The notes: generated by a model not told the origin, from the sequence alone. 64,000 nucleotides of DNA from Amycolatopsis granulosa (GCF_011758745.1 NZ_JAANOV010000001.1:2294001-2358000), one strand, 5' to 3'. Positions 42,101 through 50,069 are shown, numbered from the stretch's first letter. Translations and numbers: made by a program.

Positions 42101-42363
42101 CGCAGGCGGGCGCGGACCCGGTCGGCGAGCTGGCGGGCGGCCTTGCGGGTGAACGTGAGGCCCAGGACGCGGTCCGGGGTGACGAACCCGTTGGCCACGA
42201 GCCACACCACCCGCGCGGCCATGGTTTCGGTCTTGCCGGCGCCCGCCCCGGCCACGACGAGCGCGGGCTCGATCGGCGCCGCGATGACCGCCGCCTGTTC
42301 CGGGGTCGGCGGGTGCAGGCCCAGCGCGTGCGCGACTTCGGCCGGGCTGGCGAGCTGCGTCAT
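39106..42363 (-). CDS. adnB: AdnB-type helicase-nuclease subunit
   Basis: 1085 aa. UvrD/PcrA-like helicase: Walker A GAGAGKT (near residue 40), motif II LLDEYQDT, motif IV GDPAQAIYGWRGA, motif VI CYVALTRSER. C-terminal RecB-type nuclease: GRMDAVFADPDGG then VVDWKTG and QLAAYRLAW. AdnAB resects double-strand breaks for recombination in actinomycetes. Between helicase and nuclease, an acidic linker is encoded by five 9-bp units (39796-39840). It starts 58 bases after the adnA stop and overlaps the K+ channel gene. Confidence 0.93.
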   Translation of the reverse strand: MTQLASPAEVAHALGLHPPTPEQAAVIAAPIEPALVVAGAGAGKTETMAARVVWLVANGFVTPDRVLGLTFTRKAARQLADRVRARLRRLAGSGLLDRLDPGGARRAAVLAGEPTVLTYHAYAGRLLAEHGLRLPVQPGVRLLSETSSWQLAHRVVSTWDEDLDTDRVPASVTAQLLALAGELGEHLVTEEQLAGYTRWLCDLIERAPRAKGQRAAMPKSLTDIIAAQTFRLSLIPLIEEYQRRKRAEGALDFADQMSLAATLADGHPQVAEGERARYGAVLLDEYQDTGHAQRILLRSLFGGTGNEPMPVTAVGDPAQAIYGWRGASAANLPRFTTDFPRAGLRPAHEYGLLTSFRNPAEVLVLANGIAEPLRARGLGVERLRARDDAPAADIEVALLPDIRSEREWVAGALAQRWFGHQAEHGAPPTAAVLVRRRADMAPIAAELRARGLPVEVVGLGGLLDEPEVADLVATLRVLADPLAGTAAARLLTGARWRLAAADLAALWRRANEISAPPPTEESGMDDLFAERAEQTGLIDAIDDPGDPRRYSPEGYRRIRELGHELAALRRRLDQSLPELVADVERTLLLDVEAQARPGSARRAHLDAFADVVTDFAETSPNATLMSFVDYLATAAHAEDGLTPGEVEVLPDRVQVLTVHSAKGLEWEVVAVPHLAREVFPNKRRSSSWLRTVTSLPAALRGDSADLPKLRVSDGMDRKEITEAFEIHEQDFAEREADEERRLCYVALTRSERTLLVSGHWWNETSTRPKGPSDFLLEVGELTREGIGKIATWAAEPPADEENPLVSQGRSAQWPSDPLTGRRDAVAEGADLVRTALAEGEETDDSDDSDDSDDSDDPDGWIADTDVLLAEYASRAGTPEQVTLPDHLSVSQLVELAADPAALARRLRRPLPVPPNTFARRGTAFHGWLERRFAGDRLFDLDELPGAADPDEAGDDELDALRDAFDRGDWALRTPHEVEVPFSTEVDGVTVRGRMDAVFADPDGGWTVVDWKTGAVPEESRMAALAVQLAAYRLAWASLSGTPLEKVRAAFHYVRDNRTVRPVDLLDGDGLRDLLRGVPEPWRGER
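39796..39840. repeat. Five 9-bp tandem repeats in adnB encoding DDS units
   Basis: Units of gtcgtcgct type (plus strand) encode repeated Asp-Asp-Ser in the linker between helicase and nuclease. Gain or loss of units keeps the frame, so length variation among strains would be tolerated. Confidence 0.7.
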
Positions 42364-42421
42364 CGGGTTTCTCCCCCGGCCCGTGCCGCGGGTGGCACGC
42401 TCCCGGCGGCGGCGGTGCCCG

Positions 42422-45400
42422 TCACGGCCCCGTCACCTGCCTGCCCTCCGGCCGCAACGGGCAGGTACCCTTCGCCGGGCACCGGTCGCAGTCCGGGTTT
42501 TCCGTGGCGTCGTACTCCGGCCCGGTGGCGGACGCCGCGACCTTCCGCACGAGCTCGAGCCACTCGCGGCCGCTCTCCTCGTCCAGCGCGGGCTGTTCCC
42601 GCACCGCCGCGCCCGTTCTGTTGTGGGACTTCGCCAGGTAGACGAGCTTCGCGCCACCGGGGCGCCGCGCGTCGCCGAAGGCCCCCAGCAGCACCGACAA
42701 CTGGTAGGCCGCCAGCTGCGGGTTGAGCTCCGCGTCCGCGGCGCTGACCACGGTCTTCCCGGTCTTCAGGTCGACGATCACCGGGCGGCCGTCGCGGTCG
42801 TGCTCGAGCCGGTCGACGCGGCCACGCAGCTTGACCAGCAGTCCGTCCGACCCCACCGGCAGCTCGACCTCGATGTCCTGCTCGATGCCCATCTGCCGCA
42901 ACTCGTGCCGGGACGTCGCCAGCCACGCCAGGAAGTTCCGCACCATCTGCTCGACCCGGTTCCGTTCCCGCCGCGAGAACCACGGCGCGCCCGCGTCGAC
43001 CCTCGCCCACGCCTCGTCCAGCGCCCGGCGCAGCCCCTCCTCATCCATGCCGCCCGCCGCGGCCTGCGCCAGCTCGTGCACGAGCGTGCCGGTGATCGCC
43101 GCGAGCTGGGCCGGGTCGCTGCCACCGTGCCGCTCGATCAGCCAGCGCAGCGGGCACTTCTTCAGAGTGTCCACAGTGGACGGAGAAATGCGCACCACGT
43201 CGCCGGTGGCGTAGAGCGGCGCGTCCGTCGACGGCTCGACCGTGCCGTACCACGAATCCGGGTGCGCGCCCGGTACCCCGGCCCGCGCCAGCCGCGCCAG
43301 CTGCCGCGCCGCCCTGGCCCGGCGCTCCGGCTCCACCGCCGGATCGCACACCGCCCGCCGCAGGTCACCGACCAGTTCGGCCAGCACCAGCGACCGCCCC
43401 GGCGGCTTGACCCGGGAGTCCAGCCCGGACTCGTCGGCGGAATTGGCCTCCAGGTCGTCGACGAACCGGGACGGCTGCTCGTCCTCCCCGATCACCGCGC
43501 TGACCAGCAACGTCCGCTTCGCCCGGGCGGCGGCGAGGTAGAACAGCCGCCGCTCCTCGGCCAGGATCGGCGCGGTGGCCGAGACGGTCTCCTCCTCCAG
43601 GCCGGACAGCAGGTCCACCAGCCGCTCGACCCCGAGCAGCGACCCGCGCAGCCGCAGGTCCGGCCAGCTGCCCTCCTGCACGTTCGCGACGGCCACCACC
43701 GTCCACTCGCGACCGGCGGCCCCGTGCGCGCTCAGCAGCGACACACCCGCACCACGCATCGCCACCGGCGCCAGGCTGTCACCAGCGATGTTCTGCGCGG
43801 ACAGGTAGTCCGCGAAGGCCGCCACGCTCGCCTTCGGCAGCCGGTCGACGTAGGTGCCCGCGGCGTGGAACAGGGCCACCACCGCGTCCAGATCACGGTC
43901 GGCCTGCGCACCGAGCGTGCCCCCGCGCGCGGACAGCCGGACCCACCGCTTCTGCAGCCCGCTGTCCCGCCACACGTCCCACAGCACCTGCTCGACACCG
44001 GCGCCCCGCTCGATGGCCGCGCGGGCCGTGGCGATCAGCCCGCCCACCCGGCGGATCGGTGCCGCCTCGGCCTCCGCGAGACCGCCGAGCTTGTCGTTGT
44101 CCCGCAACACTTCCACGAGCAGCTCGTCACTGGGCCGCTCGCCACCGCCGGCCAGTTCCAGCCGCCGCAGACCGCGGCGCATCCGCCGCAGCGCCAGCGG
44201 GTCCGCGCCGCCGAGCGGGGACGCCAGCAGCATCTCGGCGGTGTCGGCGTCGAGGAGGTCCGGATCACCGGCCACCCGCAGCACCGCGAGCAGCGGCCGG
44301 ACAGCAGGCTGGCGGGCCAGCGGCAGCTCCTCCGCGGCGGACGCGACCGGCACGCCGGCGGCGCGCATCGCGCGCTGCAACACGGGCAGCGACCGGCCCG
44401 GCGAGCGCACCAGCACGGCCATGTCCGACCACGGCACCCCGTCGATCAGGTGCGCGCGGCGCAGCTGATCGGCGACCCAGCTCGCCTCCGCGGACGGCGT
44501 CGGCAGCAGCCGTACCTTGACCTCTCCCGGCTCGGACCCGGGATCGACGGTGATCGCGCGGTGCCGGCCGGCGCCCGGCAGGGTGGCGCCGAGCTTCCGC
44601 ACCGCCTCGTGCACGGCCAGGCTCATCCGGTGCGTGCGGGTCAGTGTCACGGTGCGCCCGCCGTCGGCGTCGGCGCGGGTCAGCAGGTTGGGATCGGCGC
44701 CGCGGAAGGAAAAAATCGCCTGATCCGGGTCGCCGGCCACGACGAAGTCCTCGGCCGCCGTGCCGAGCAGCCGCAGCAGCCGGAACTGCAGGTGATCCAG
44801 GTGCTGGGCGTCGTCGACGAACACGTGCCGGATCCGCGCCTGCTCCCGCGCCAGCAGATCCGGATCGCCTTCCAGCTCGACGAGCGCGCTCGCGACCAGC
44901 TCGGCGGCGTCCAGGGCCGGTGAACCGGGCGCGCCCAGCGCGTTGCCGCCCGCGCCCTGCAACACGGTGACCTCTTCGTACTGGCGCCAGAAGAGGCCGG
45001 CGGCGACCCACTCCGGACGGTCCTTGCGGCGGCCGAGCTTGACCAGGTCCTCCGGGCCCAGGCCGCGCTCGGCGGCACGCAGCAGCAGGTCCCGCAGCTC
45101 CTCGGCGAAACCCGGTACGGCCAGCGCGGGACGCAGCTGCTCGGGCCAGTTATCCGCGCCGTGCGCGAGGTCGCCGGCCAGCAGATCGCGGACCACCACG
45201 TCCTGCTCCGGGCTGGACAACAGCCGCGGCGCCGGCACGTCCTGCAACCCGGCCTGCAGGCGCAGCAGCGAGAACGCGTACGAGTGGACCGTCCGCACGA
45301 TCGGCTCGCGGATCGTGCGCGGCACCCCACCGCTCTCGCGGGCCGTGACGCGCCGCGTGATCTCGGCGCGCAGGGCGTTGGCGGCGCGGCGGGACGCGGT

Positions 45401-45637
45401 GAGCACCAGCAGGCTCTCCGGATCGGCGCCACCCTGGATGCGGGCCGCGGCCGCGCTGGTGATCAGGGTGGTCTTGCCGGTGCCCGGGCCGCCGAGGACC
45501 CGGACAAACCCGCGCGGCGCCGCCAGCACCGCCCGCGCCTCGCCGTCCCAGAGCTCGGGGCGCGGCTCGGTGACGGGCGGCCGAACCAGCCGCGCGCCCA
45601 CCCGGGACCGGGTGCCCTCTCCGCTCACGTCTGGCAT
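42422..45637 (-). CDS. adnA: AdnA-type helicase-nuclease subunit with Fe-S-type Cys set
   Basis: 1071 aa. Walker A GGPGTGKTT (near residue 50), motif II HVFVDDAQHLD, GDPDQAIFSFRGAD, and late YLAAARAKRTLL show a UvrD-like motor. The nuclease has GRVDRLEHDRDG, VIVDLKTGK and PQLAAYQLSVLLG. A Cys in TLKKCPLRWL plus the C-terminal CDRCPAKGTC give the C...CxxCx5C set of AddB-like Fe-S nucleases; adnB lacks it. ATG 45637 is taken as the start; a GTG three codons on is possible. Confidence 0.93.
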   Translation of the reverse strand: MPDVSGEGTRSRVGARLVRPPVTEPRPELWDGEARAVLAAPRGFVRVLGGPGTGKTTLITSAAAARIQGGADPESLLVLTASRRAANALRAEITRRVTARESGGVPRTIREPIVRTVHSYAFSLLRLQAGLQDVPAPRLLSSPEQDVVVRDLLAGDLAHGADNWPEQLRPALAVPGFAEELRDLLLRAAERGLGPEDLVKLGRRKDRPEWVAAGLFWRQYEEVTVLQGAGGNALGAPGSPALDAAELVASALVELEGDPDLLAREQARIRHVFVDDAQHLDHLQFRLLRLLGTAAEDFVVAGDPDQAIFSFRGADPNLLTRADADGGRTVTLTRTHRMSLAVHEAVRKLGATLPGAGRHRAITVDPGSEPGEVKVRLLPTPSAEASWVADQLRRAHLIDGVPWSDMAVLVRSPGRSLPVLQRAMRAAGVPVASAAEELPLARQPAVRPLLAVLRVAGDPDLLDADTAEMLLASPLGGADPLALRRMRRGLRRLELAGGGERPSDELLVEVLRDNDKLGGLAEAEAAPIRRVGGLIATARAAIERGAGVEQVLWDVWRDSGLQKRWVRLSARGGTLGAQADRDLDAVVALFHAAGTYVDRLPKASVAAFADYLSAQNIAGDSLAPVAMRGAGVSLLSAHGAAGREWTVVAVANVQEGSWPDLRLRGSLLGVERLVDLLSGLEEETVSATAPILAEERRLFYLAAARAKRTLLVSAVIGEDEQPSRFVDDLEANSADESGLDSRVKPPGRSLVLAELVGDLRRAVCDPAVEPERRARAARQLARLARAGVPGAHPDSWYGTVEPSTDAPLYATGDVVRISPSTVDTLKKCPLRWLIERHGGSDPAQLAAITGTLVHELAQAAAGGMDEEGLRRALDEAWARVDAGAPWFSRRERNRVEQMVRNFLAWLATSRHELRQMGIEQDIEVELPVGSDGLLVKLRGRVDRLEHDRDGRPVIVDLKTGKTVVSAADAELNPQLAAYQLSVLLGAFGDARRPGGAKLVYLAKSHNRTGAAVREQPALDEESGREWLELVRKVAASATGPEYDATENPDCDRCPAKGTCPLRPEGRQVTGP

Positions 45638-45684
45638 GGAATCACGACGGACCGACAGAACCACGCACCGGCACACCCTGGCGG

Positions 45685-45690
45685 TAGTTT
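45685..45690 (+). promoter_or_regulatory. Predicted -10 element of a leaderless promoter for the ATL gene
   Basis: TAGTTT, then 6 bases, then the GTG at 45697. Confidence 0.45.
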
Positions 45691-45696
45691 GGTCAC

Positions 45697-45984
45697 GTGG
45701 ACGAGGAGCTGCACGAGCGGGTGCGCGAGGTGATCGCCACCGTGCCGCCGGGGAAGGTCGCCACCTACGGCGACATCGCGGCCGTCGCCGGAGCCCCGTC
45801 GCCGCGGATGATCGGCCGCGTCCTGTCCGAGGACGGCGCCGACCTGCCGTGGCACCGGATCCTGCGCGCCAACGGCACGCCCGCGCCACACCTGGTGCAC
45901 CGGCAGCTGGAGCTGCTGCGGGCCGAGGGCGTGCTGGCGGACGGGCAGAAGGTGGACCTGCGCACCTACCGCTGGCGCCCCTAG
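45697..45984 (+). CDS. Alkyltransferase-like protein (ATL), MGMT fold without the acceptor Cys
   Basis: 95 aa. The MGMT DNA-binding domain is complete (KVATYGDIAAVAGAPSPRMIGRVL, with the Arg finger in the second helix), but the PCHR motif of methyltransferases reads PWHRI, so it cannot accept an alkyl group. ATLs bind O6-alkylguanine and hand it to nucleotide excision repair. Same position as Rv3204 beside adnA. The 3' end overlaps the converging uroporphyrinogen-III synthase gene by 4 bases. Confidence 0.9.
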   Translation: MDEELHERVREVIATVPPGKVATYGDIAAVAGAPSPRMIGRVLSEDGADLPWHRILRANGTPAPHLVHRQLELLRAEGVLADGQKVDLRTYRWRP

Positions 45985-46805
45985 CCCGCCCCGCCGGCCG
46001 ACGAGCCCAGTTCCGCCACCAGCAGCTTGACCAGCGCACCGAGCCGCTGCCGTTCGGGTTGCCGCGTCGGGATGCCCGCCTCGGTGAACGGTGCCGCGGT
46101 CACCGGGCCGACGCACGCGCACACCACGTCCCCGCGCAGCGCGCGCACCAGCTCGTCGTAGCTGCCGCGCTCGCGGGCCAGCCGCAGCAGGTTCGCGCCG
46201 GCCGGGGCGCTGGTGAACGCCACTGCCCGCACCTCGCCGCCGAGCACGCCGTCCAGCAGTTCGTGCGCCGGGCGCAGGTCGGCGGGCCACTCCCACCGGT
46301 ACGGCTGCACCTCGGTCACCCGCGCCCCGGCGCCGCGCAGCGGCTCGGTGTGTTCCGGCAGCGGCGAGCCGTGCAGCTGGACCGCCAGCCGCGCACCGGT
46401 CACCCCGGCGGCCAGGATGTGCCGGAACAGCTCGCGGTTGCTCTCGCCCGGCGCGGCCCACTCCTCGGTCAGGCCCATCCCGCGCACCGCACCCGCGCCT
46501 TTCGGTCCGCGGACGAAGATCCGGGCCCGGCCCAGCGACGCGAGCAGCTCCTCGCGCAGCCCCCAGCCCTCGGCCGCCTCGATCCAGCCGCGGAACCCGG
46601 CGCCGGTGGTCACCGCGAGGAGGTCCAGTGGCTCGGCGAGGACCTCCTGGGTGGCCGCGCGCAGCCGGTCATCGCCGGACAGCGGCACGATGTGGATCAA
46701 CGGCGCGTGCCGCACGGCCGCTCCGTGCCGTTCCAGCGCCGCGATGAACTCCCCGGCCCGCCGCTCCGCGGTCACCCCGATCGTGACGCCACTGAGCTCA
46801 CCCAT
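45981..46805 (-). CDS. Uroporphyrinogen-III synthase, copy 1 (no DNA-binding domain)
   Basis: 274 aa, HemD fold of two interleaved domains that closes the tetrapyrrole ring with inversion of ring D. Recognisable blocks: VTTGAGFRGWIEAAEGWGL (near 66), ARLAVQLHGSPLPEHTEPLR, AVAFTSAPAGANLLRLAR, and CVGPVTAAPFTEAGIPTRQPERQRLGALVKLL at the end. It is closely similar to the N-terminal domain of the second copy at 50755-51867. ATG 46805 is chosen; a GTG at 46814 is in frame. It overlaps the WYL regulator gene by 8 bases. Confidence 0.88.
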   Translation of the reverse strand: MGELSGVTIGVTAERRAGEFIAALERHGAAVRHAPLIHIVPLSGDDRLRAATQEVLAEPLDLLAVTTGAGFRGWIEAAEGWGLREELLASLGRARIFVRGPKGAGAVRGMGLTEEWAAPGESNRELFRHILAAGVTGARLAVQLHGSPLPEHTEPLRGAGARVTEVQPYRWEWPADLRPAHELLDGVLGGEVRAVAFTSAPAGANLLRLARERGSYDELVRALRGDVVCACVGPVTAAPFTEAGIPTRQPERQRLGALVKLLVAELGSSAGGAG

Positions 46806-47763
46806 AGATCGCACCCATCCTGCCGACGGCCGCCGCCACCTGGTCGCGCAGGTCCGCCGGCTCGAGCACCTGCAGCTCGGGTCCGAACCGCAGCAGCTCG
46901 CCGAGCGCGGGCGCGCCCGGTTCGACCGGCAACTCCACGCGCAACCACCCGTCCTCGTCCGGGGTTCCGCGGCACTCGCGCAGGGCGCGGGCGCCGACCG
47001 CCCCGAGGTAGAACGGTACGAGGTCCCGGCCCAGCGGGGACAGCCGCACCACGGCGACGCGCGGGTACATCCGCCGCTCGAACTGCTCGGACCACTCCCG
47101 CCAGTACCCGGTGAGGTCGAAGTCCGCCGGGCGCTCGAACACCGCTCCGGGTTCCACCGAGAGGATGCGGGACACCCGGTAGGTACGGGTCACCCCCGCG
47201 CAGCGGGCGGCGAGGTACCAGTTCCCGGCCTTCAGGATCAGCCCGAGCGGCTCCAGCACGCGGTTCGTCTCGCTGTGGTCCCACCGCTGGTAGCGCACGG
47301 ACACCCGCCGCGAATCCCACACCGCCTGCGCCACCCCGGCCAGCAGCGGCAGGCTTTCGATGCCGCGGAACCAGCCGGGCACGTCGAGCACGAACCGCTC
47401 GGCGACCTTCCCCGCGCGGCTGCGCAGTTCCTCCGGCAGCGCGGCGTACAGCTTGAGCTGCGCCGCGGTCAGCACCGTGCCCAGGCCCAGCTCCGCGGCC
47501 GCGTCCGGCAGCCCGGCCAGCGGGAGCGACTGGGCCTCCTCCCCGGTCAGGCCGGTCAGGCGGGTGCGGTAGCCGTCGAGCAGCCGGTAGCCGCCGGCCC
47601 GGCCGCGCTCGGCGTAGACCGGCACACCGGCGGCCGACAGCGACTCGATGTCCCGGTACACGGTCCGCACCGACACCTCGAGCTCCGCGGCCAGCTCCTC
47701 GGCGGTCATCCGGCCGCGGCTCTGCAACAGCAGCAGCACCGACAGCAACCTGCTCGCACGCAT
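46798..47763 (-). CDS. WYL-domain transcriptional regulator
   Basis: 321 aa. N-terminal helix-turn-helix (MTAEELAAELEVSVRTVYRDIESLSAAGVP, of HTH_11 type, residues 19-48), then a WYL domain (AGNWYLAARCAGVTRTYRVSRI, near 190-215) and a WCX C-terminal part. WYL proteins sense ligands or nucleic acids and often repress a divergent neighbour. A perfect 21-bp palindrome lies between it and the divergent DUF3224 gene. An AATACT -10 element 6 bases before the ATG at 47763 suggests a leaderless message. Confidence 0.88.
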   Translation of the reverse strand: MRASRLLSVLLLLQSRGRMTAEELAAELEVSVRTVYRDIESLSAAGVPVYAERGRAGGYRLLDGYRTRLTGLTGEEAQSLPLAGLPDAAAELGLGTVLTAAQLKLYAALPEELRSRAGKVAERFVLDVPGWFRGIESLPLLAGVAQAVWDSRRVSVRYQRWDHSETNRVLEPLGLILKAGNWYLAARCAGVTRTYRVSRILSVEPGAVFERPADFDLTGYWREWSEQFERRMYPRVAVVRLSPLGRDLVPFYLGAVGARALRECRGTPDEDGWLRVELPVEPGAPALGELLRFGPELQVLEPADLRDQVAAAVGRMGAIYG

Positions 47764-47783
47764 GGGTCCAGTATTCCGCGGAA

Positions 47784-47804
47784 ACCTGACAGGAGATGTC
47801 AGGT
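47784..47804. promoter_or_regulatory. Perfect palindromic operator between the WYL regulator and the DUF3224 gene
   Basis: ACCTGACA-ggaga-TGTCAGGT, 8-5-8 with no mismatch. It lies at about -21 to -41 relative to the predicted leaderless start of the DUF3224 gene and just upstream of the regulator's own -10 (AATACT, 47775-47770). CACACT (47813-47818), 6 bases before ATG 47825, would be the DUF3224 -10. Confidence 0.8.
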
Positions 47805-47824
47805 CGAGGTCGCACACTGGGGAC

Positions 47825-48217
47825 ATGACGAACACTTTCACCATGCGCAGCTGGGACGAGAAGGTCGTGAGCGGCCCGGAGGACGGCCCGCGGTACGCCC
47901 ACGCGCACGCCACCTTCGCCTATTCGGGTGTCATCGAGGGCGAGTCGGCGTGCGACTACCTGCTGTACTACCCGGGCGAGGGCTACACCGGCAGCACGCA
48001 GACCGCGCCGGGGTTCGAACGGATCGAGGGCACCGTGGACGGCCGGAAGGGCAGCTTCGTGATCCGGCACGAGGTGGCCTACGGCGCCGAGGGCATCCGG
48101 GGCACGTTCACCGTGGTCGAGGGCTCGGGCACCGGCGAGCTGGCCGGGATCACCGGCGGCGGCACGATCGGCGGGGCGAGCGAAACCGTGTCCTACACCT
48201 TCGACCACCGGTTGTGA
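47825..48217 (+). CDS. DUF3224 (allene oxide cyclase-barrel-like) protein
   Basis: 130 aa, all beta. It has YSGVIEGESACDYLLYY in the second strand pair, GRKGSFVIRHE in the middle and GSGTGELAGITGGGTIGG near the end, the pattern of DUF3224. Function unknown; members are small cytoplasmic barrels commonly paired with a WYL or HTH regulator, as here. The stop TGA overlaps the ATG of the next gene by one base. Confidence 0.85.
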   Translation: MTNTFTMRSWDEKVVSGPEDGPRYAHAHATFAYSGVIEGESACDYLLYYPGEGYTGSTQTAPGFERIEGTVDGRKGSFVIRHEVAYGAEGIRGTFTVVEGSGTGELAGITGGGTIGGASETVSYTFDHRL

Positions 48218-49338
48218 TGCTCGAGGTCGATCGCGAGCAGGTGCTCGCCCACCGGATCGCGGCGCAGGGACTGCACCGCGAGGTGGCGGACGCGGCCGCG
48301 CTGGCCGTGTTCGACCTCGGCCTGCAGAGCACGCAGCGCGACACCGCGGCGATCTCCCTCGCGGCGCGCCTGCCCGGCCCGGTCACCGAGGAGTCCTTCG
48401 CGGAGGATCCGCGGTTCGTGCTGGCCTGGACCCACCGCGGGGCGCCGCACTTCCACCGCGCGACCGAGATCGGGCAGGTCACCGCCGCGCTGGTCCCCCT
48501 CGGCGAGGACGACGCGATGGCGCGGATGGGCTGGCAGCGCAAGCAGGTCGAGGCGGCCGGGACGAGCGCCACCGACGCCCTGTTCACCGCGGCGAAGGCG
48601 ATCCGCAAGGTCGTCACGCGCACGATGACCAAGGGCGCGGTGAGCGAGGCGGTCACCAGGATCATCCCGGACGGGTTGTCCTACTGGTGCCGCGGCTGCC
48701 AGGCCACCCACATCCTGGAGCAGCTCATGCGGCTCGCCGCGATCCACGGCGGCGTACGGCTGGAGGCCGGCGCCCAGCCCGCGACGCTGGCGCCGCTGAC
48801 CGGCCGTCCGCGGATGCGCACCACCCCGGATCCGGCGGCCGCGACCGCGGTCGTGCGCGACTACCTGCGGTTGCACGGCCCGGCCACGCCGTCCGAGGCC
48901 GCCGACTTCGTCGGCACGAAGGTGACGGTGGCACGGCGGATGTGGCCGGACGACCTGGTCGAGGTGCGCGTGGCGGGCCGCACCGCGTACCTCCCGGAGT
49001 CCGATGTGGACGCGCTGGCCGATCCGCCGGAGCCGGACCTGGTGCGGTTGCTGCCACCGTGGGACCCGTTCCTCCAGTCGCGGGACCGGGCCCTGCTGGT
49101 GCCGGACCGGGCGCGGCAGAAGGAGGTCTGGCGGATCCTCGGCAACCCGGGTGCGCTGCTCGTCGGTGGCGAGGTGGCCGGCGTGTGGCGGAGCAAGGGC
49201 AGCGGCCGGAAGCGGCTGGACTTCACGATCACCGCGTTCGATCCGCTGCCGCCCGCGGCCCGCGCGGCGGCGGAAGCCGAAGCCGAACGCGTCGCGGCGA
49301 CCCGTGGCTTCGCCGATCTGCGGGTCACCTGGTCCTAG
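48217..49338 (+). CDS. Winged-helix protein of the AlkZ/YcaQ (HTH_42) DNA glycosylase-like family
   Basis: 373 aa. HTH_42 architecture: an N-terminal helical part with FDLGLQSTQRDTAAISLAAR (where AlkZ has the catalytic QxQ-like element; here Q37 and Q40), a middle LAWTHRGAPHFH strand, and a C-terminal winged helix with RLLPPWDPFLQSRDR and GEVAGVWRSKGSGRKRLDFTI. AlkZ glycosylases unhook interstrand crosslinks; many paralogues have other or unknown substrates. Coupled to the DUF3224 gene and under the same WYL operator. Confidence 0.75.
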   Translation: MLEVDREQVLAHRIAAQGLHREVADAAALAVFDLGLQSTQRDTAAISLAARLPGPVTEESFAEDPRFVLAWTHRGAPHFHRATEIGQVTAALVPLGEDDAMARMGWQRKQVEAAGTSATDALFTAAKAIRKVVTRTMTKGAVSEAVTRIIPDGLSYWCRGCQATHILEQLMRLAAIHGGVRLEAGAQPATLAPLTGRPRMRTTPDPAAATAVVRDYLRLHGPATPSEAADFVGTKVTVARRMWPDDLVEVRVAGRTAYLPESDVDALADPPEPDLVRLLPPWDPFLQSRDRALLVPDRARQKEVWRILGNPGALLVGGEVAGVWRSKGSGRKRLDFTITAFDPLPPAARAAAEAEAERVAATRGFADLRVTWS

Positions 49339-49368
49339 CCTGGGTTCTCAGCCACCGTCGAAACCCGC

Positions 49369-49755
49369 CTAGCTCGGGTCGGCGATCTGGATGAGGTTGC
49401 CGCAGGTGTCGTCGAAGACGGCGGTGGTCACCGGGCCCATCTGGGTGGGCTCCTGGGTGAACCGGACACCCAGCGCGCGCAGCCGCTCGTACTCGGCGCG
49501 CACGTCGGGCACGGCGAACATGGTGAACGGGATGCCGTCGGCGACGAGCGCGTCCCGGAACGGCTTCACCGCCGGGTGGCCGCTCGGTTCGAGCAGCAGT
49601 TCGGTGCCGTCCGGATCGTCGGGGGACACCACGGTGAGCCAGCGGGCCCCGCCCGCGGGCAGGTCGTGCTTCGGCACGAAACCCAGCACCTCGGTGTAGA
49701 ACCGCAGGGCCTTCTCCTGGTCGTCGACGAACACGCTCATCACGGTGATCCTCAT
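49369..49755 (-). CDS. VOC (glyoxalase/bleomycin-resistance fold) protein
   Basis: 128 aa. betaalphabetabetabeta repeats: ITVMSVFVDDQEKALRFYTEVLGF at the start, ELLLEPSGHPAVKPFRD in the middle, and TAVFDDTCGNLIQIADPS at the end. Without a clear complete metal triad, the reaction is unknown; it could be a ligand-binding or resistance protein. The ATG at 49755 overlaps the ArsR regulator stop (ATGA), so the two are translated together from the promoter at 50040-50069. Confidence 0.85.
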   Translation of the reverse strand: MRITVMSVFVDDQEKALRFYTEVLGFVPKHDLPAGGARWLTVVSPDDPDGTELLLEPSGHPAVKPFRDALVADGIPFTMFAVPDVRAEYERLRALGVRFTQEPTQMGPVTTAVFDDTCGNLIQIADPS

Positions 49756-50033
49756 GTCTGTCCCCTCGCCCGGAGCCACCGCTCGACGATCGGTTCGAGC
49801 GGCGCCGTGTTGATGTAGTGGAACTTGTACCGGCCCTCGCGCCTGATCTCCACCAGTCCGGCGGCCTCCAGCACGTCGAGGTGCTGCGAGACCGCCTGCC
49901 GCGACGACGTGAGCCCGTGGTTGGTCGCCAGCCGGCTGCAGATCTCGAAGAGCGTCTGTCCATCCCGGACGGTCAGTTCGTCGAGGATCGTCCGCCGCGT
50001 GGGATCGGCCAGGGCCTTGAAGACGTCACCCAC
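49752..50033 (-). CDS. ArsR-family winged-helix regulator
   Basis: 93 aa. FKALADPTRRTILDELT opens the family, and the recognition helix is SSRQAVSQHLDVLEAAGLVEI; the wing follows (REGRYKFHYINTAPL). It has no Cys pair like the metal sensors, so the signal is probably not arsenite but an organic ligand or redox state. GTG 50033 is taken because the promoter puts transcription start on it; another GTG precedes it. It represses its own operon with the VOC gene, judged from the palindrome over the promoter. Confidence 0.85.
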   Translation of the reverse strand: MGDVFKALADPTRRTILDELTVRDGQTLFEICSRLATNHGLTSSRQAVSQHLDVLEAAGLVEIRREGRYKFHYINTAPLEPIVERWLRARGQT

Positions 50034-50039
50034 CACGTC

Positions 50040-50069
50040 ACGGTAGGCAAGTCGCCACTTGCCTGTCAA
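50040..50069 (-). promoter_or_regulatory. Promoter and operator of the ArsR-VOC operon
   Basis: Minus strand: -35 TTGACA (50069-50064), 18-base spacer, -10 TACCGT (50045-50040), then 6 bases to GTG 50033, so a leaderless start. The spacer is almost wholly a perfect palindrome AGGCAAGT-CGCC-ACTTGCCT at 50045-50064. A dimer bound there blocks polymerase. The -35 TTGACA also contains the TGA stop of the chelatase gene. Confidence 0.8.
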
